A stretch of DNA of 64,000 nt from Paracoccaceae bacterium (GTDB lineage: Bacteria > Pseudomonadota > Alphaproteobacteria > Rhodobacterales > Rhodobacteraceae). The DNA lies in NCBI GenBank assembly GCA_022843025.1, contig JALHOL010000004.1:339648-403647 (forward strand), given 5' to 3'. Both the position numbers and the translations under genes were made by a program. Positions 11,295-20,315 of the stretch are shown piece by piece. Below the pieces are notes generated by a model, which had not been told where the DNA came from, made no database searches, and saw only the letters and a program-made list of their open reading frames with translations. Numbering within the stretch: position 1 is the first letter of the stretch; each line of letters begins with the position of its first letter.

Positions 11295-12640
11295 CCCCGG
11301 CCCTCCTTCAGCCGCGGCAAGGGCAGGCTTGCCTCTACCGCTGTTTCAAGAAGCCCGCATTCATCCAGCAAATCCAGCACCGTATAGCGGCTGCGCAGGA
11401 ACCGCGCGTGCAACGTGGTTCGTTGCAGATACTCCCGCCCCACCCCGATCTCCTCGGCCAGTGCGGGCGCACCCGCCGCATGCAGCGCCGTCACCATCGC
11501 ATCGGGTGCCATCACCTGCGCACGCAGCCGCGCCGCCAACGCGGGCCAGCCATCGCGCAACCGCTCCAACCGCGCGCGCAACGCGGCGCCCTCCACATGC
11601 TTGGCGCGCACCTCTTCCACCGCCCGCGCCGCAATCTCGCCCGGCCCGAACGCCGCATGAATGGCCGCCGTCTTCTGCGCCAGCGTCGGCGCCGTCGCCA
11701 CAATCGCCCCCACATCCAGCGTGGAAAGATCCTGCTCCAGCAGCCAGTCGAACAATCGCAGCGCCATCACGCAGCCCACGGCAACGCAGGCGCCATGGCT
11801 CACTCGTTCGCCGCCGAATTTCAGATCGTCCATCTCCCACAGATGCGCAATCTGGTGATCCGCCCCCGACGCAGGCCGCGACGACCCGTGCAACTCCATT
11901 GCCAGCCCCACCAGCGTCAGCCCGGCGAACAACCCCTCTAGCGCATCCCGGTCGCCCGATGCCACGCGGTCGGGCATCCCCAGCCACCCGCGCAGCCCCC
12001 CCTGCACCAGCGGCCAGGCCACATCATCCACCGCCTCGATCCCCAGCGCATCGGCGATGATCCAATCCCCGCCCGCAGGCACCTTCCCGGCCAGATCGCC
12101 ATAACCCCAGCCCGTCATTTCCGCCGGGGCCGCCGCGATCACATCCAGATCCCCCAGCACCGCCCGCGCAGGCCGGCACTGGATCGTCTTCTTGAAACCC
12201 TTGTCCGAAAGCGGCGCCCCGGCCGACGTATACCCGTCCATGCTCGCGGCCGTGCCCACGCACAAATAGGTTCTATCAAGGCCGAAAGCCGCGTGTTTCA
12301 CCACATCGTTGATCACACCAGATCCCACCGCCACAGGCACTGCGCCATCCTGCGCCAGCACATCCCGCAGGCTGTCGGCCAGCTCCACCGTCGGCTTCAG
12401 CCGCGGCCTGCCGGGCAGCACATGCGCCCGCACCGTCACCCCCGCCGCCTTCAGCGAGGCTTCCACCGCCGCCCCCGCCGCCTTCCACGTGTTCTCATCC
12501 GCAATGATACAGGCCAGATTCCCGGCAAACTGCCGCCGGAACAGCGCCCCGGTCTCGGTCAACACGCCACGCCCCACCACAACCTCGGCCACCGTGGCCG
12601 ACCGGGCCACCGCCCCCGCGATCAGTTCCGTCATGCTCAT
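11291..12640 (-). CDS. sn-glycerol-1-phosphate dehydrogenase family protein (AraM-like)
   Basis: A 449-residue metal-dependent dehydrogenase of the iron-containing alcohol dehydrogenase superfamily. Visible marks are GSGVINDVVKHAAF (NAD loop), DGYTSAGAPLSDKGFKKT, and the metal ligands in GADHQIAHLWEM and SHGACVAVG. The closest described relatives are archaeal G1P dehydrogenase and B. subtilis AraM, which reduces DHAP to G1P. Bacteria lack ether-lipid use for G1P, so the reaction here may be on another phosphorylated or free polyol. Overlaps of 4 bases on each side show tight translational coupling in the operon. Confidence 0.82.
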   Translation of the reverse strand: MSMTELIAGAVARSATVAEVVVGRGVLTETGALFRRQFAGNLACIIADENTWKAAGAAVEASLKAAGVTVRAHVLPGRPRLKPTVELADSLRDVLAQDGAVPVAVGSGVINDVVKHAAFGLDRTYLCVGTAASMDGYTSAGAPLSDKGFKKTIQCRPARAVLGDLDVIAAAPAEMTGWGYGDLAGKVPAGGDWIIADALGIEAVDDVAWPLVQGGLRGWLGMPDRVASGDRDALEGLFAGLTLVGLAMELHGSSRPASGADHQIAHLWEMDDLKFGGERVSHGACVAVGCVMALRLFDWLLEQDLSTLDVGAIVATAPTLAQKTAAIHAAFGPGEIAARAVEEVRAKHVEGAALRARLERLRDGWPALAARLRAQVMAPDAMVTALHAAGAPALAEEIGVGREYLQRTTLHARFLRSRYTVLDLLDECGLLETAVEASLPLPRLKEGRG

Positions 12641-13701
12641 ACCGCCACGCCCCCCGAAGACAGGGTCACCCCGTCCGCACCAAACAAATGCAGCCGATTC
12701 GCAGGCATCGACAGCCCGACCGTGTCGCCATGGTTCAACGCCGTATCCCCATCGGCGCGCACCACCACCTGCCCGGCCGCCGTCCGCACGTACAGATAGG
12801 CATCCCCGCCCAGCGTTTCGCGCAGCACCACCGTGCCATCCATCTCGCCCGCGCCGGGGGCCGTCAGCCCCGTATGTTCGGGCCGTATTCCCAGCCGCAC
12901 CGCGCCCGGCACGGGTGCGGCTGTCCCGATGACCGCCTCCCCACAGGTGATGCGACCACCCACGGAACGGATATCGAGGAAATTCATGCTCGGCGCACCG
13001 ATGAACCCGGCAACAAATTCCGTGCGCGGGCGGTGATACAGCTCCATCGGGCTGCCCACCTGTTCAATCCGCCCCGCCTGCAGCACCACGATCTTGTCAG
13101 CCATTGTCATGGCCTCAACCTGATCATGCGTCACATAGATCATCGTGGCCTTCAGCTCGGAATGCAGCGCCTCCAGCTCCACCCGCATCTGCACGCGCAG
13201 CTTGGCGTCAAGGTTGGACAGGGGCTCATCAAACAAGAACACCTTGGGCTGCTTCACGATCGCCCGCCCGATGGCCACCCTTTGCCGCTGCCCCCCCGAA
13301 AGATGGGCGGGCTTGCGGTCCATATAGGGTTCCAGCTGCAACACCCGCGCGGCCTCGGCGATCCGGCGGTCCCGGTCGGCTTGGGTGAACCCGTTGATCT
13401 TCATGCCGAAATCCATGTTCTCACGCACTGACATATGGGGATATAGCGCATAAGATTGGAACACCATCGCCACATCCCGTTCTGATGGCGCAAGGCCCGA
13501 TACATCGCGCCCCCCGATGGAAATCACCCCGCCGCTGATCGATTCCAGCCCGGCGATTGACCGCAGCAGCGTGCTCTTCCCACAGCCGGAAGGCCCCACA
13601 AAAACTGCGAATTCTCCATCGGCAATATCAAGGCTCACATCGTACAGCGCCTGTTGGCCGCCATAGAACTTGTTCACCCCGACCAGCTTCACCTCGGCCA
13701 T
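12637..13701 (-). CDS. Sugar ABC transporter ATPase (UgpC/MalK/MsmX type)
   Basis: 354 residues: Walker A GPSGCGKST (about 38-46), Q-loop FQSYALYPHM, signature LSGGQRQRVA, Walker B VFLFDEPLSNLD, switch His in YVTHDQ, then a TOBE/OB regulatory domain (MELYHRPRTEFVAGFIG onward). It energises the CUT1 permeases encoded divergently at 15257-16962. Start MAEVKLVGVNKFYGG at 13701 has a GGAGGG site about 10 bases upstream; the longer frame to 13752 lacks one. First gene of the leftward operon; overlaps the dehydrogenase by 4 bases. Confidence 0.92.
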   Translation of the reverse strand: MAEVKLVGVNKFYGGQQALYDVSLDIADGEFAVFVGPSGCGKSTLLRSIAGLESISGGVISIGGRDVSGLAPSERDVAMVFQSYALYPHMSVRENMDFGMKINGFTQADRDRRIAEAARVLQLEPYMDRKPAHLSGGQRQRVAIGRAIVKQPKVFLFDEPLSNLDAKLRVQMRVELEALHSELKATMIYVTHDQVEAMTMADKIVVLQAGRIEQVGSPMELYHRPRTEFVAGFIGAPSMNFLDIRSVGGRITCGEAVIGTAAPVPGAVRLGIRPEHTGLTAPGAGEMDGTVVLRETLGGDAYLYVRTAAGQVVVRADGDTALNHGDTVGLSMPANRLHLFGADGVTLSSGGVAV

Positions 13702-13740
13702 CTGCCGACCCTCCCCTTCCGTGACCTGCGCATTTTCCCG

Positions 13741-13775
13741 TTGACAGGACACGCTTGCGATACATTTATATGCAA
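13741..13775 (+). promoter_or_regulatory. Divergent promoter/operator region of the carbohydrate locus
   Basis: TTGACA (13741-13746) is a perfect -35 hexamer; a weaker AT-rich -10 (ATTTAT, 13764) lies 17 bases on. Over the -10, TTGC (13755-13758) and GCAA (13772-13775) bracket an imperfect AT palindrome (ATACATTTATAT), a plausible operator for the SorC-type regulator encoded at 16973. The leftward ATPase gene starts 40 bases away, so one site could control both directions. Confidence 0.45.
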
Positions 13776-13830
13776 GGCGTTACAAATGGAAGTCAACCGT
13801 TCAAAAACGCTGAACCGCTGGGAGGAAACC

Positions 13831-15168
13831 ATGAAACTCAAGATGCACGTCAGTGCGCTGGCGCTTGCTGCGTCCGCATTTGCTATCGGTGGTCAGGCGC
13901 AGGCCTGGACGCTGGAAGAAGCCGCCAAACCCTATGCCGGAACGGAGCTTGAGGTGCTTTTCCTCGACCGTCCGGGTTATAACGCCGCGATCCAGATGCT
14001 GCCCGAATTCGAGGCCGCAACCGGCATCAAGGTGAACTACACCACCGTGCCTTACGAAAACGCGCTGGGCGAACAGGTCCGCGATTTCGTCGCCGGCGGC
14101 GATCTCGACATCGCGCTGATCGACCTCGTCTGGATGGGCAACTTTGCCGAAAATGGCTGGGTCGTTCCGTCGGAAACCTTCATCAGCAACCCTGAACTGG
14201 CCGATCCCGAACTGGATATGGCCGATTTCTTCCCGCTCGTCCTCGATGCCTTCGGCTCGTGGAATGGCGTGAACTACGGCCTGCCGTTTGATAACTATTC
14301 GGGCCTGCTGTTCTATAACCGCTGCATGCTGGAAGCCGCCGGTTTCGATAAACCCCCGGCCACCTGGCAAGAGGTGATGGATACCTATGGCCCCGCGCTG
14401 ACCAAGGATGGCAAATACGCCTACGCCCTTCAGTCCAAGCGCAACGAAACCCAGTCCGCCGACAGCTTCGCCCGCTTCCTGTGGCCCTTCGGCGGATCGT
14501 TCCTGAATGCGGAATTCAAGTCGAACCTGCTGTCGCCCGAATCGCAGGCCGGTCTGCAATTCCGTCAGGATCTGATGAAGTTCATGCCCGAAGGCATCGT
14601 CGCCTATGACCACTCCGAAACCGTCAACGCTTTCGCGCAGGGCGACGTGGCGATGATCACCGAATGGTCGGCCTTCTATTCCACCGTGGTTTCGCCCGAA
14701 ACCTCGACCGTGGCCGATTGCGTCGAAATCGCCCCGGAACCGACCGGCCCCGCAGGCCGCAAGCCCGCACTGGGTGGCTTCTCTCTCGCCGTCGCATCTC
14801 AGGCGGATGAGGCGGAACAGGCTGCAGGCTGGCTCTTCATCCAGTGGGTCACGTCCAAGGCCAATGCCGGCAAATACCTTGAAATGGGCGGCGTCCCGGC
14901 CCGTCAGTCGGCCTATGCCGACCCGGCCCTCGCCGAGACGTTCAAGTTCATCCCCGCACTGGTGGAAAGCTGGCAGGAAGGCGTGCCGGAATTCCGTCCG
15001 CGCTTCGCCGAATGGCCCGCCATCACCGAAATCGTGCAGGAATACGGCACCAAGATGATGCTGGGCGAAGTCACCCTCGAAGAGGGCGCCAAGAACATCG
15101 GTGAAAAGATGGAAGCCGTCCTTGCCGAGGCAGGCTACTATGACGGCAAAAAGCCGCTGGCCCAATAA
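13831..15168 (+). CDS. CUT1 sugar ABC transporter substrate-binding protein
   Basis: 445 residues. A Sec signal peptide (MKLKMHVSALALAASAFAIGGQAQA) precedes a type I extracellular binding-protein fold: ELEVLFLDRPGYNAAIQMLPEFEAATGIKV at the start and GLPFDNYSGLLFYN, the usual ligand-cleft segment, near residue 150. It delivers a carbohydrate to the two permeases downstream. The start at 13831 has a good site, GGAGGAAA (13821-13828). Ligand identity is not readable; neighbours suggest a pentose, sugar alcohol or glycosyl-glycerol compound. Confidence 0.9.
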   Translation: MKLKMHVSALALAASAFAIGGQAQAWTLEEAAKPYAGTELEVLFLDRPGYNAAIQMLPEFEAATGIKVNYTTVPYENALGEQVRDFVAGGDLDIALIDLVWMGNFAENGWVVPSETFISNPELADPELDMADFFPLVLDAFGSWNGVNYGLPFDNYSGLLFYNRCMLEAAGFDKPPATWQEVMDTYGPALTKDGKYAYALQSKRNETQSADSFARFLWPFGGSFLNAEFKSNLLSPESQAGLQFRQDLMKFMPEGIVAYDHSETVNAFAQGDVAMITEWSAFYSTVVSPETSTVADCVEIAPEPTGPAGRKPALGGFSLAVASQADEAEQAAGWLFIQWVTSKANAGKYLEMGGVPARQSAYADPALAETFKFIPALVESWQEGVPEFRPRFAEWPAITEIVQEYGTKMMLGEVTLEEGAKNIGEKMEAVLAEAGYYDGKKPLAQ

Positions 15169-15206
15169 TCCGGCCCTCTGACCATCTCTGACTGCACAGC
15201 AAAAGC

Positions 15207-15231
15207 CCCCGGCCCCTTACACGGGCCGGGG
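15207..15231 (+). terminator. Intercistronic hairpin after the binding-protein gene
   Basis: Perfect 9-bp GC stem CCCCGGCCC (15207-15215) with GGGCCGGGG (15223-15231) and a 7-nt loop. There is no U-tract, so it more likely attenuates or protects the upstream message, giving more binding protein than permease, than stops transcription fully. Confidence 0.55.
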
Positions 15232-15256
15232 ATTTCCACCCGGAAGGACCGCCAAA

Positions 15257-16135
15257 ATGACAGCCAACGTGCCCCGAAAGACGATCTTCGCCTTTCTCGG
15301 CCCCGCCGTCGCCGCCCTCGTCATCGTGGGCATCGCGCCGCTGCTCTATGCGGTCTGGAAAAGCCTGCACAACTTCAACCTCACCAAACAGGCCCAGACA
15401 AAATTCGTCGGCCTCTCCAATTACGCCGAAGTCCTGACAGACCTCAGTTTCTGGCAGGCGATGGGCCGCACCGCGACGCTCTTCTTGATATCGGTTCCCA
15501 TCCAGATCGTCCTCGGCCTTCTGATTGCCGTCGTCCTGCACCGCCCGGGCCTGACCTTCTTCAAAACCCTCGCCCGCCTGTTGCTGGTGCTGCCCATGGC
15601 CACCACCTATGCCGTGGTGGGCCTTCTGGCACAGGTCATGCTCAACCAGAAATACGGCGTGGTGAACCAGATGCTCGGCTGGGTCGGCGTCGACCCGATC
15701 AACTTCATCGGCGATCCCACCAATGCCTTCATTGCCGTCATCATCTGGGACATCTGGCAATGGACACCCTTCGTCGCCCTCGTCCTGCTGGCGGGCCTGT
15801 CCACAGTCCCCCCGGAAATCGAAGAAGCCGCGCAGCTAGAGACGAAATCCCAGTGGCTCGTCCTGCGCTATGTGCAGCTGCCTTTCCTGATCCCGTCGCT
15901 CGTGGCCGTGCTGATCCTGCGCACCGCCGACACGCTGAAACTCTTTGACATGCCCTTCACCATGACGCGCGGCGGACCCGGTGCCGCCACCGAATTCATC
16001 GCCGTCCTGATCGAACGTGTCGGCAACCGGCAATTCGACATCGGCCTCGCCTCGGCTCAGGCGATCATCATGCTGGCGCTGACCATCGGCCTTGCCCGGC
16101 TCTATATCCGCTTCTTCTACCGCGAGGTGAACTGA
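15257..16135 (+). CDS. CUT1 sugar ABC transporter permease (MalF/UgpA type)
   Basis: 292 residues with six predicted membrane segments and the EAA loop ATQLETKSQWLVLRYVQLPFLIPS-like (EEAAQLETKSQWLVLRYVQLP, about 193-213) that docks on the ATPase. Pairs with the next gene, whose ATG shares a base with this stop (TGATG). The AAGGA-type site CGGAAGGACC lies before the ATG. Inner-membrane translocation subunit for the sugar bound by the 13831 protein. Confidence 0.9.
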   Translation: MTANVPRKTIFAFLGPAVAALVIVGIAPLLYAVWKSLHNFNLTKQAQTKFVGLSNYAEVLTDLSFWQAMGRTATLFLISVPIQIVLGLLIAVVLHRPGLTFFKTLARLLLVLPMATTYAVVGLLAQVMLNQKYGVVNQMLGWVGVDPINFIGDPTNAFIAVIIWDIWQWTPFVALVLLAGLSTVPPEIEEAAQLETKSQWLVLRYVQLPFLIPSLVAVLILRTADTLKLFDMPFTMTRGGPGAATEFIAVLIERVGNRQFDIGLASAQAIIMLALTIGLARLYIRFFYREVN

Positions 16136-16962
16136 TGGCCGCCCCCCTGCAACGCCGCGCCTTTTGGGCCGAAGGGCTGCTTCTGCTGCTCATCCTGCTT
16201 TTCTGCATCTTCCCCTTTTACTGGATGGTCACCACCAGCCTGAAAACACAGGTCGTCGCCCTCCAATCCCCGCCCGCTTGGTTCTTCACCCCCACGCTGG
16301 CGAATTATTGGGAGGTGCTGTTCGAGGATAAAGTCGGCGTCTCCCTCATCAACTCCATCATCGTGGCGGTCTGCACCACCACCCTTGCCGTCGTCCTCGG
16401 CACCCCCGCCGCTTATGCGCTGGCCCGCTTTGAATTTCGCGGCAAGACCGACCTCTGGTTCTGGTTCATCACCAACCGTTTCGTCAGCCCCGTCGTCCTT
16501 GCCTTCCCTGTCTTCCTGATCAGCCGCGAACTTGGCCTGCGCGACACGCACCTCGCGCTGATCCTGATGTATCTCACCTTCACCCTGCCCATCGTCATCT
16601 GGATCTGCACCGATCAATTCCGCTCCATCCCCCGCGAACTGGATGAGGCGGCCTTGCTGGAAGGCGCGTCCCAATGGCGCATCTTCCGCTCCATCTGCCT
16701 GCCGCTGGCGATGCCCGGCGTTGCCGTTTCTTCCATCCTGTCCTTCATCTTCTCGTGGAATGAGTTGCTCTTCGCCTACATTCTTGCACCAAAAGCAGCG
16801 AAAACCGCTCCGGCAATGGCGGTCACTTTCATGGAAGGCTATGACGTGCCCTACGGAAAGATCATGGCCACCTCGACCCTGATCGTCATCCCCGTGTTGA
16901 TCTTCGCCCTGATCGCGTCAAAACATCTCGTGCGCGGCCTCACGATGGGCGCGGTGAAGTAA
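16135..16962 (+). CDS. CUT1 sugar ABC transporter permease (MalG/UgpE type)
   Basis: 275 residues, six membrane segments, with the N-terminal FCIFPFYWMVTTSLKT pattern of MalG-type permeases and the EAA loop ELDEAALLEGASQWRIFRSICLP (about 167-189). It forms the heterodimeric channel with the preceding permease. It is translated from an overlapping stop-start. Confidence 0.9.
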   Translation: MAAPLQRRAFWAEGLLLLLILLFCIFPFYWMVTTSLKTQVVALQSPPAWFFTPTLANYWEVLFEDKVGVSLINSIIVAVCTTTLAVVLGTPAAYALARFEFRGKTDLWFWFITNRFVSPVVLAFPVFLISRELGLRDTHLALILMYLTFTLPIVIWICTDQFRSIPRELDEAALLEGASQWRIFRSICLPLAMPGVAVSSILSFIFSWNELLFAYILAPKAAKTAPAMAVTFMEGYDVPYGKIMATSTLIVIPVLIFALIASKHLVRGLTMGAVK

Positions 16963-16972
16963 AAGGATACGG

Positions 16973-17938
16973 ATGGCCCGCGCCCCGAAACTGCCCCAGA
17001 TCGACGCGGAACAGCGCTTTCTCGCCCGCGTGGCCTGGGCCTATTACGTTGAACACCTGACACAGGAAAAGGTCGCCGAAAAGCTCGGCGCCACCCGCCT
17101 GCGCGTGAACAAGGCCCTGTCCGAAGCGCATCGCGTTGGCCTTGTCCGCATCACCTTCAACACCGCCTATGCCGCCTGCTTCGATCTGGAACAGGCGCTG
17201 TGCGAACGCTTCGGCCTTGATCAGGCCTATGTTGCCCCGGCCCCTTCTGACGAATCCGATGTCCAGATGATTACGGGCGCCGCGCTGGGTAACCTGTTGT
17301 CCGAGGTGCTGGCCGATCCTGCCGTCAAACGATTTGGCATGTCATGGGGCGGCACGCTCAACATCGCCACCCGTTTTGTCGCCGCACTGGAACGCCCCGA
17401 TCTTGAGGTGATCTCCGTCATGGGCGGCCTGACCCGCGGCTCTGATCTGAACAGCTTTGAAATCACCACCCGACTCGCCGATCTGCTGGGCGCGCAGCAC
17501 AGCTATTTCACCGCCCCCCTCTACGCAGGCAGCGCCGAAAGCCGCGACACGATCATGCAGCTTGATGTCTTCCGCGAGGTGCTGGAAAAAATCCGCGGCG
17601 TGGATGCCATGGCCATGGCGGCGGGCGATTTGTCCAAACGCTCGCTTCTGATGCGCGATGCCCTTCCCGGCGGCACCACGATCGAGGAATTGGCCGCCCT
17701 CGGCGGGGTGGGCGATATCCTCGGCACCGTGATCGACGCCAATGGAAACCCCATCGACCACCCGATCAACGAAAAGGTTATCGGTATCGGCATCCCCGAT
17801 CTGGCCCGCATCCCCAATGTGATCCTCGCTGCCGGTGGCGCGCACAAGATCACGGTCTGCCGCGCCATTCTTGGCCTTGGCCTGATCAACACCTTCGTCA
17901 CAGATGAATCCACCGCCCGCGCGCTGGTGGCGGCATGA
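16973..17938 (+). CDS. SorC/DeoR-family sugar-binding regulator
   Basis: 321 residues. The N-terminal helix-turn-helix reads LTQEKVAEKLGATRLRVNKALSEAHRVGLV (about 28-57); the rest is a SorC-type sugar-phosphate-binding domain (MSWGGTL, SVMGGLTRGSDLNSFEI, GVGDILG). Such proteins sense phosphorylated sugars. It lies 10 bases after the permease and overlaps the kinase by 4 bases, so it is encoded within the operon it probably controls, with the 13741-13775 region as candidate operator. Confidence 0.88.
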   Translation: MARAPKLPQIDAEQRFLARVAWAYYVEHLTQEKVAEKLGATRLRVNKALSEAHRVGLVRITFNTAYAACFDLEQALCERFGLDQAYVAPAPSDESDVQMITGAALGNLLSEVLADPAVKRFGMSWGGTLNIATRFVAALERPDLEVISVMGGLTRGSDLNSFEITTRLADLLGAQHSYFTAPLYAGSAESRDTIMQLDVFREVLEKIRGVDAMAMAAGDLSKRSLLMRDALPGGTTIEELAALGGVGDILGTVIDANGNPIDHPINEKVIGIGIPDLARIPNVILAAGGAHKITVCRAILGLGLINTFVTDESTARALVAA

Positions 17939-19395
17939 CCCTGACCATCGGCATCGACCTTGGCACCTCGGGCGTAAAGGCCGTCATCCTTCAGGACGCC
18001 GAAACCGTTCTTGCCGATGCCGCGCAACCCATCGCCGTGTCGATCCCCCATGTCGGCTGGTCCGAACAGAACGCCGATGATTGGGTCGCCGCTGTCTGGT
18101 CCTGCCTTGATCGTCTGGCAATCGACGCGCCAAAGGAAATGGCCGCCGTCACGGCCATCGGCCTGTCGGGCCAGATGCTCTGCGCGCTGCTCCTCGACAA
18201 ATCCCACAAACCCCTCCGCCCCGCGATCCTGTGGAACGACCAGCGCAGCATTGCCGAATGTGCCGAACTTCTGGCGCTTTGCCCCGACATCGGCCAACGC
18301 ACCAACGGCACGCCCGACCCCGGCATCACCGCGCCAAAACTTCTGTGGCTCGCGAAACACGAGCCCCACATCATGCGCGACGCCCGCATGCTGCTGCTGA
18401 CCAAGGATTACGTCCGCCTTGCGCTGACGGGTGAGGTTGCCACCGAACCCACCGATGCCGGCGGCACACAACTGATGGATTGCCGCACCGGGCAATGGGA
18501 CCACCAGCTTTGCGCCCTCGCAGGCTGGAACCCCGATCACCTTCCCCCTGTCACACAGGCGTGGAAGGCCGCAGGCAACCTCCGCCCCCAACTCGCAGGG
18601 CGCTGGGGCCTGAAACCCAACATCCCCGTCGCCGCAGGCGCGGGCGACAACATGGCCTCCACCCTTGGCGCAGGGGCCGCGCGCCCCGGCGACGCCGTCC
18701 TGACCATCGGCACCTCTGGCGTGGCCTGCATCGTCGACGCCACCTTCCACCCCGGCCCGCAACGCGCCATCCTCACCTCTGCCCACGCCGCGCCCGACAC
18801 GTTCCTGTCGATGGGCGTCGTCATGTCTGCGACCGCCGCGCTGGACTGGACCGCCCGCCTCTCCGGCACCACCGCCGCCACCTTGGCGGGCGAGGCCGAG
18901 GCGATGGATGCGCGCAAGACCGACGCCTCCCCCGTCTTCCTGCCCTGCCTGACCGGCATCCGCACCCCCGTCAACCGCCCGCAGGCGACCGGGCGACTGG
19001 AAGGCCTGCACCCCGGCGTGGACCGCGCCATGATGGGCTATGCCACGATGGAGGGTGTCGCCTTCCAATTCGCCGATTGCATCACCGCCCAACGCGAAGT
19101 CGGGGCCATTCCGCAGCGCTTCATCGCCGTGGGCGGCGGCACCCGTTCCACCCTCTGGACGACCCTCATCGCCACCGCCATCGGCGAACCCGTCGCCCTT
19201 CCCGCCCGCGCCGATATCGGCGGCCCCGCAGGCGCGGCCCGCCTTGCCGCCGTCGCCGCAGGCGCATCAACCGATGTGCTGTCCAACCCCCTGCCCATGC
19301 GCGGCACGATCGACCCCGATCCCGCCTTGGCCGAACGCCTGAAACCGCGCAAAGCCCGCTTCGACGCACTGGTGGAAAGCGCCCGCCGCGGCTAG
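17935..19395 (+). CDS. FGGY-family carbohydrate kinase (xylulokinase-like)
   Basis: 486 residues. The N-terminal phosphate-1 loop GIDLGTSGVKAVIL, the WNDQRS substrate loop (about 98-103), the AGAGDNMASTLGAG adenosine region and GGGTRSTLW near residue 400 are all in place, as in XylB-type kinases. It phosphorylates a ketose or polyol on entry. Position after an ABC importer and overlap with the SorC gene support the sugar catabolic role; the particular substrate (xylulose, ribulose, arabitol and so on) is not decided by sequence alone. Confidence 0.88.
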   Translation: MTLTIGIDLGTSGVKAVILQDAETVLADAAQPIAVSIPHVGWSEQNADDWVAAVWSCLDRLAIDAPKEMAAVTAIGLSGQMLCALLLDKSHKPLRPAILWNDQRSIAECAELLALCPDIGQRTNGTPDPGITAPKLLWLAKHEPHIMRDARMLLLTKDYVRLALTGEVATEPTDAGGTQLMDCRTGQWDHQLCALAGWNPDHLPPVTQAWKAAGNLRPQLAGRWGLKPNIPVAAGAGDNMASTLGAGAARPGDAVLTIGTSGVACIVDATFHPGPQRAILTSAHAAPDTFLSMGVVMSATAALDWTARLSGTTAATLAGEAEAMDARKTDASPVFLPCLTGIRTPVNRPQATGRLEGLHPGVDRAMMGYATMEGVAFQFADCITAQREVGAIPQRFIAVGGGTRSTLWTTLIATAIGEPVALPARADIGGPAGAARLAAVAAGASTDVLSNPLPMRGTIDPDPALAERLKPRKARFDALVESARRG

Positions 19396-19404
19396 CCTGC
19401 GGCG

Positions 19405-20256
19405 ATGAAACTCACCACCTTCAACATCCAATACGGTTTCGGCGCGGACGGTCTCTACAGCCTGCCCCGCATCGCCGACACGATCCGCGACCGCGACATC
19501 GTCGCCTGCCAAGAGGTGGATCGCCACTGGTCCCGCACTAACCACGATGACCAACCCGCGATCCTGTCGGCACTCCTTCCCGACCACCACATGGTCTACG
19601 CCCCCGCCTTCGACATGGCCCTCCCGAACGACCGCAGCAAACGCCGCCAGTTCGGCCCGATGATCCTCTCGCGCTGGCCCATCCTCTGGTCGCGCACCTG
19701 GCCGCTTCCCAAACGCCGTATGCTCGACCCAATCAACACCCAAACCGCCGCGCTAGAGGCAGTCATCGCCCACCCCTCCGGCCCCCTCAAACTCATCAAC
19801 CTCCACCTCGCCCATGTTGGTGTCGAAGAACGCCTCGCCCAGATCGACTTCCTCAAACAGATGCTCGGAAACCCCGCGCTTGAGGGCGGACCGTGGAGCG
19901 GTACTGACGACGAACCCTCCCGCAACTGGACCGAAGGCGAACCCGAACCCCCGAACCCCACCCGCACCATCTGGGCGGGCGATTTCAACATGGAACCCGG
20001 CAGCGCCGAATACCGCGCCTTGGTGGGCGAAACCCCTTACCACCCCGGCGCGCGCTACGCCGATGGCCTGATCGACCCCGCCGCAGGCCTTGGTCTGCAC
20101 ACCCACGTCAAGCAGATCGCAGGCGAAACCCGCCTCCGCCAGCTTGACCACATCTTCCTGACACCCGACCTCGCCCCCCATGTCCGGCGCATCTGGGCCG
20201 ATACCACCAACCCTGCCTCTGACCACCACCCCCTGCACATCGACCTGACCCTGTAA
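19405..20256 (+). CDS. Endonuclease/exonuclease/phosphatase-family protein
   Basis: 283 residues with the EEP-fold metal and catalytic sites: TFNIQYG, CQEVDRH (Glu), LINLHLAH, WAGDFNMEP (Asp/Asn) and the terminal SDHHPLHIDLTL (Asp-His). EEP proteins hydrolyse phosphodiester or phosphomonoester bonds. Only 9 bases after the kinase, it is probably in the same transcript; a glycerophosphodiester or sugar phosphodiester substrate would fit the AraM-like context, but this is inference. No signal peptide. Confidence 0.75.
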   Translation: MKLTTFNIQYGFGADGLYSLPRIADTIRDRDIVACQEVDRHWSRTNHDDQPAILSALLPDHHMVYAPAFDMALPNDRSKRRQFGPMILSRWPILWSRTWPLPKRRMLDPINTQTAALEAVIAHPSGPLKLINLHLAHVGVEERLAQIDFLKQMLGNPALEGGPWSGTDDEPSRNWTEGEPEPPNPTRTIWAGDFNMEPGSAEYRALVGETPYHPGARYADGLIDPAAGLGLHTHVKQIAGETRLRQLDHIFLTPDLAPHVRRIWADTTNPASDHHPLHIDLTL

Positions 20257-20257
20257 C

Positions 20258-20286
20258 GAAAAAGGGCGCACCCTGCGGCGCGCCCT
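20258..20286 (-). terminator. Terminator between convergent genes
   Basis: Stem AGGGCGC (20263-20269) with GCGCCCT (20280-20286). On the minus strand it is followed by TTTTTCG, so it serves the carboxynorspermidine dehydrogenase gene; a weaker effect on the rightward EEP transcript is possible. Confidence 0.6.
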
Positions 20287-20315
20287 CCCAAAACCCGACA
20301 ACCCGGCAATCCGCG

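Noticed and set aside
17521..19092. 523-residue minus-strand open frame
   Set aside because: Antisense to the FGGY kinase; Gly/Arg/His-rich with no domain.
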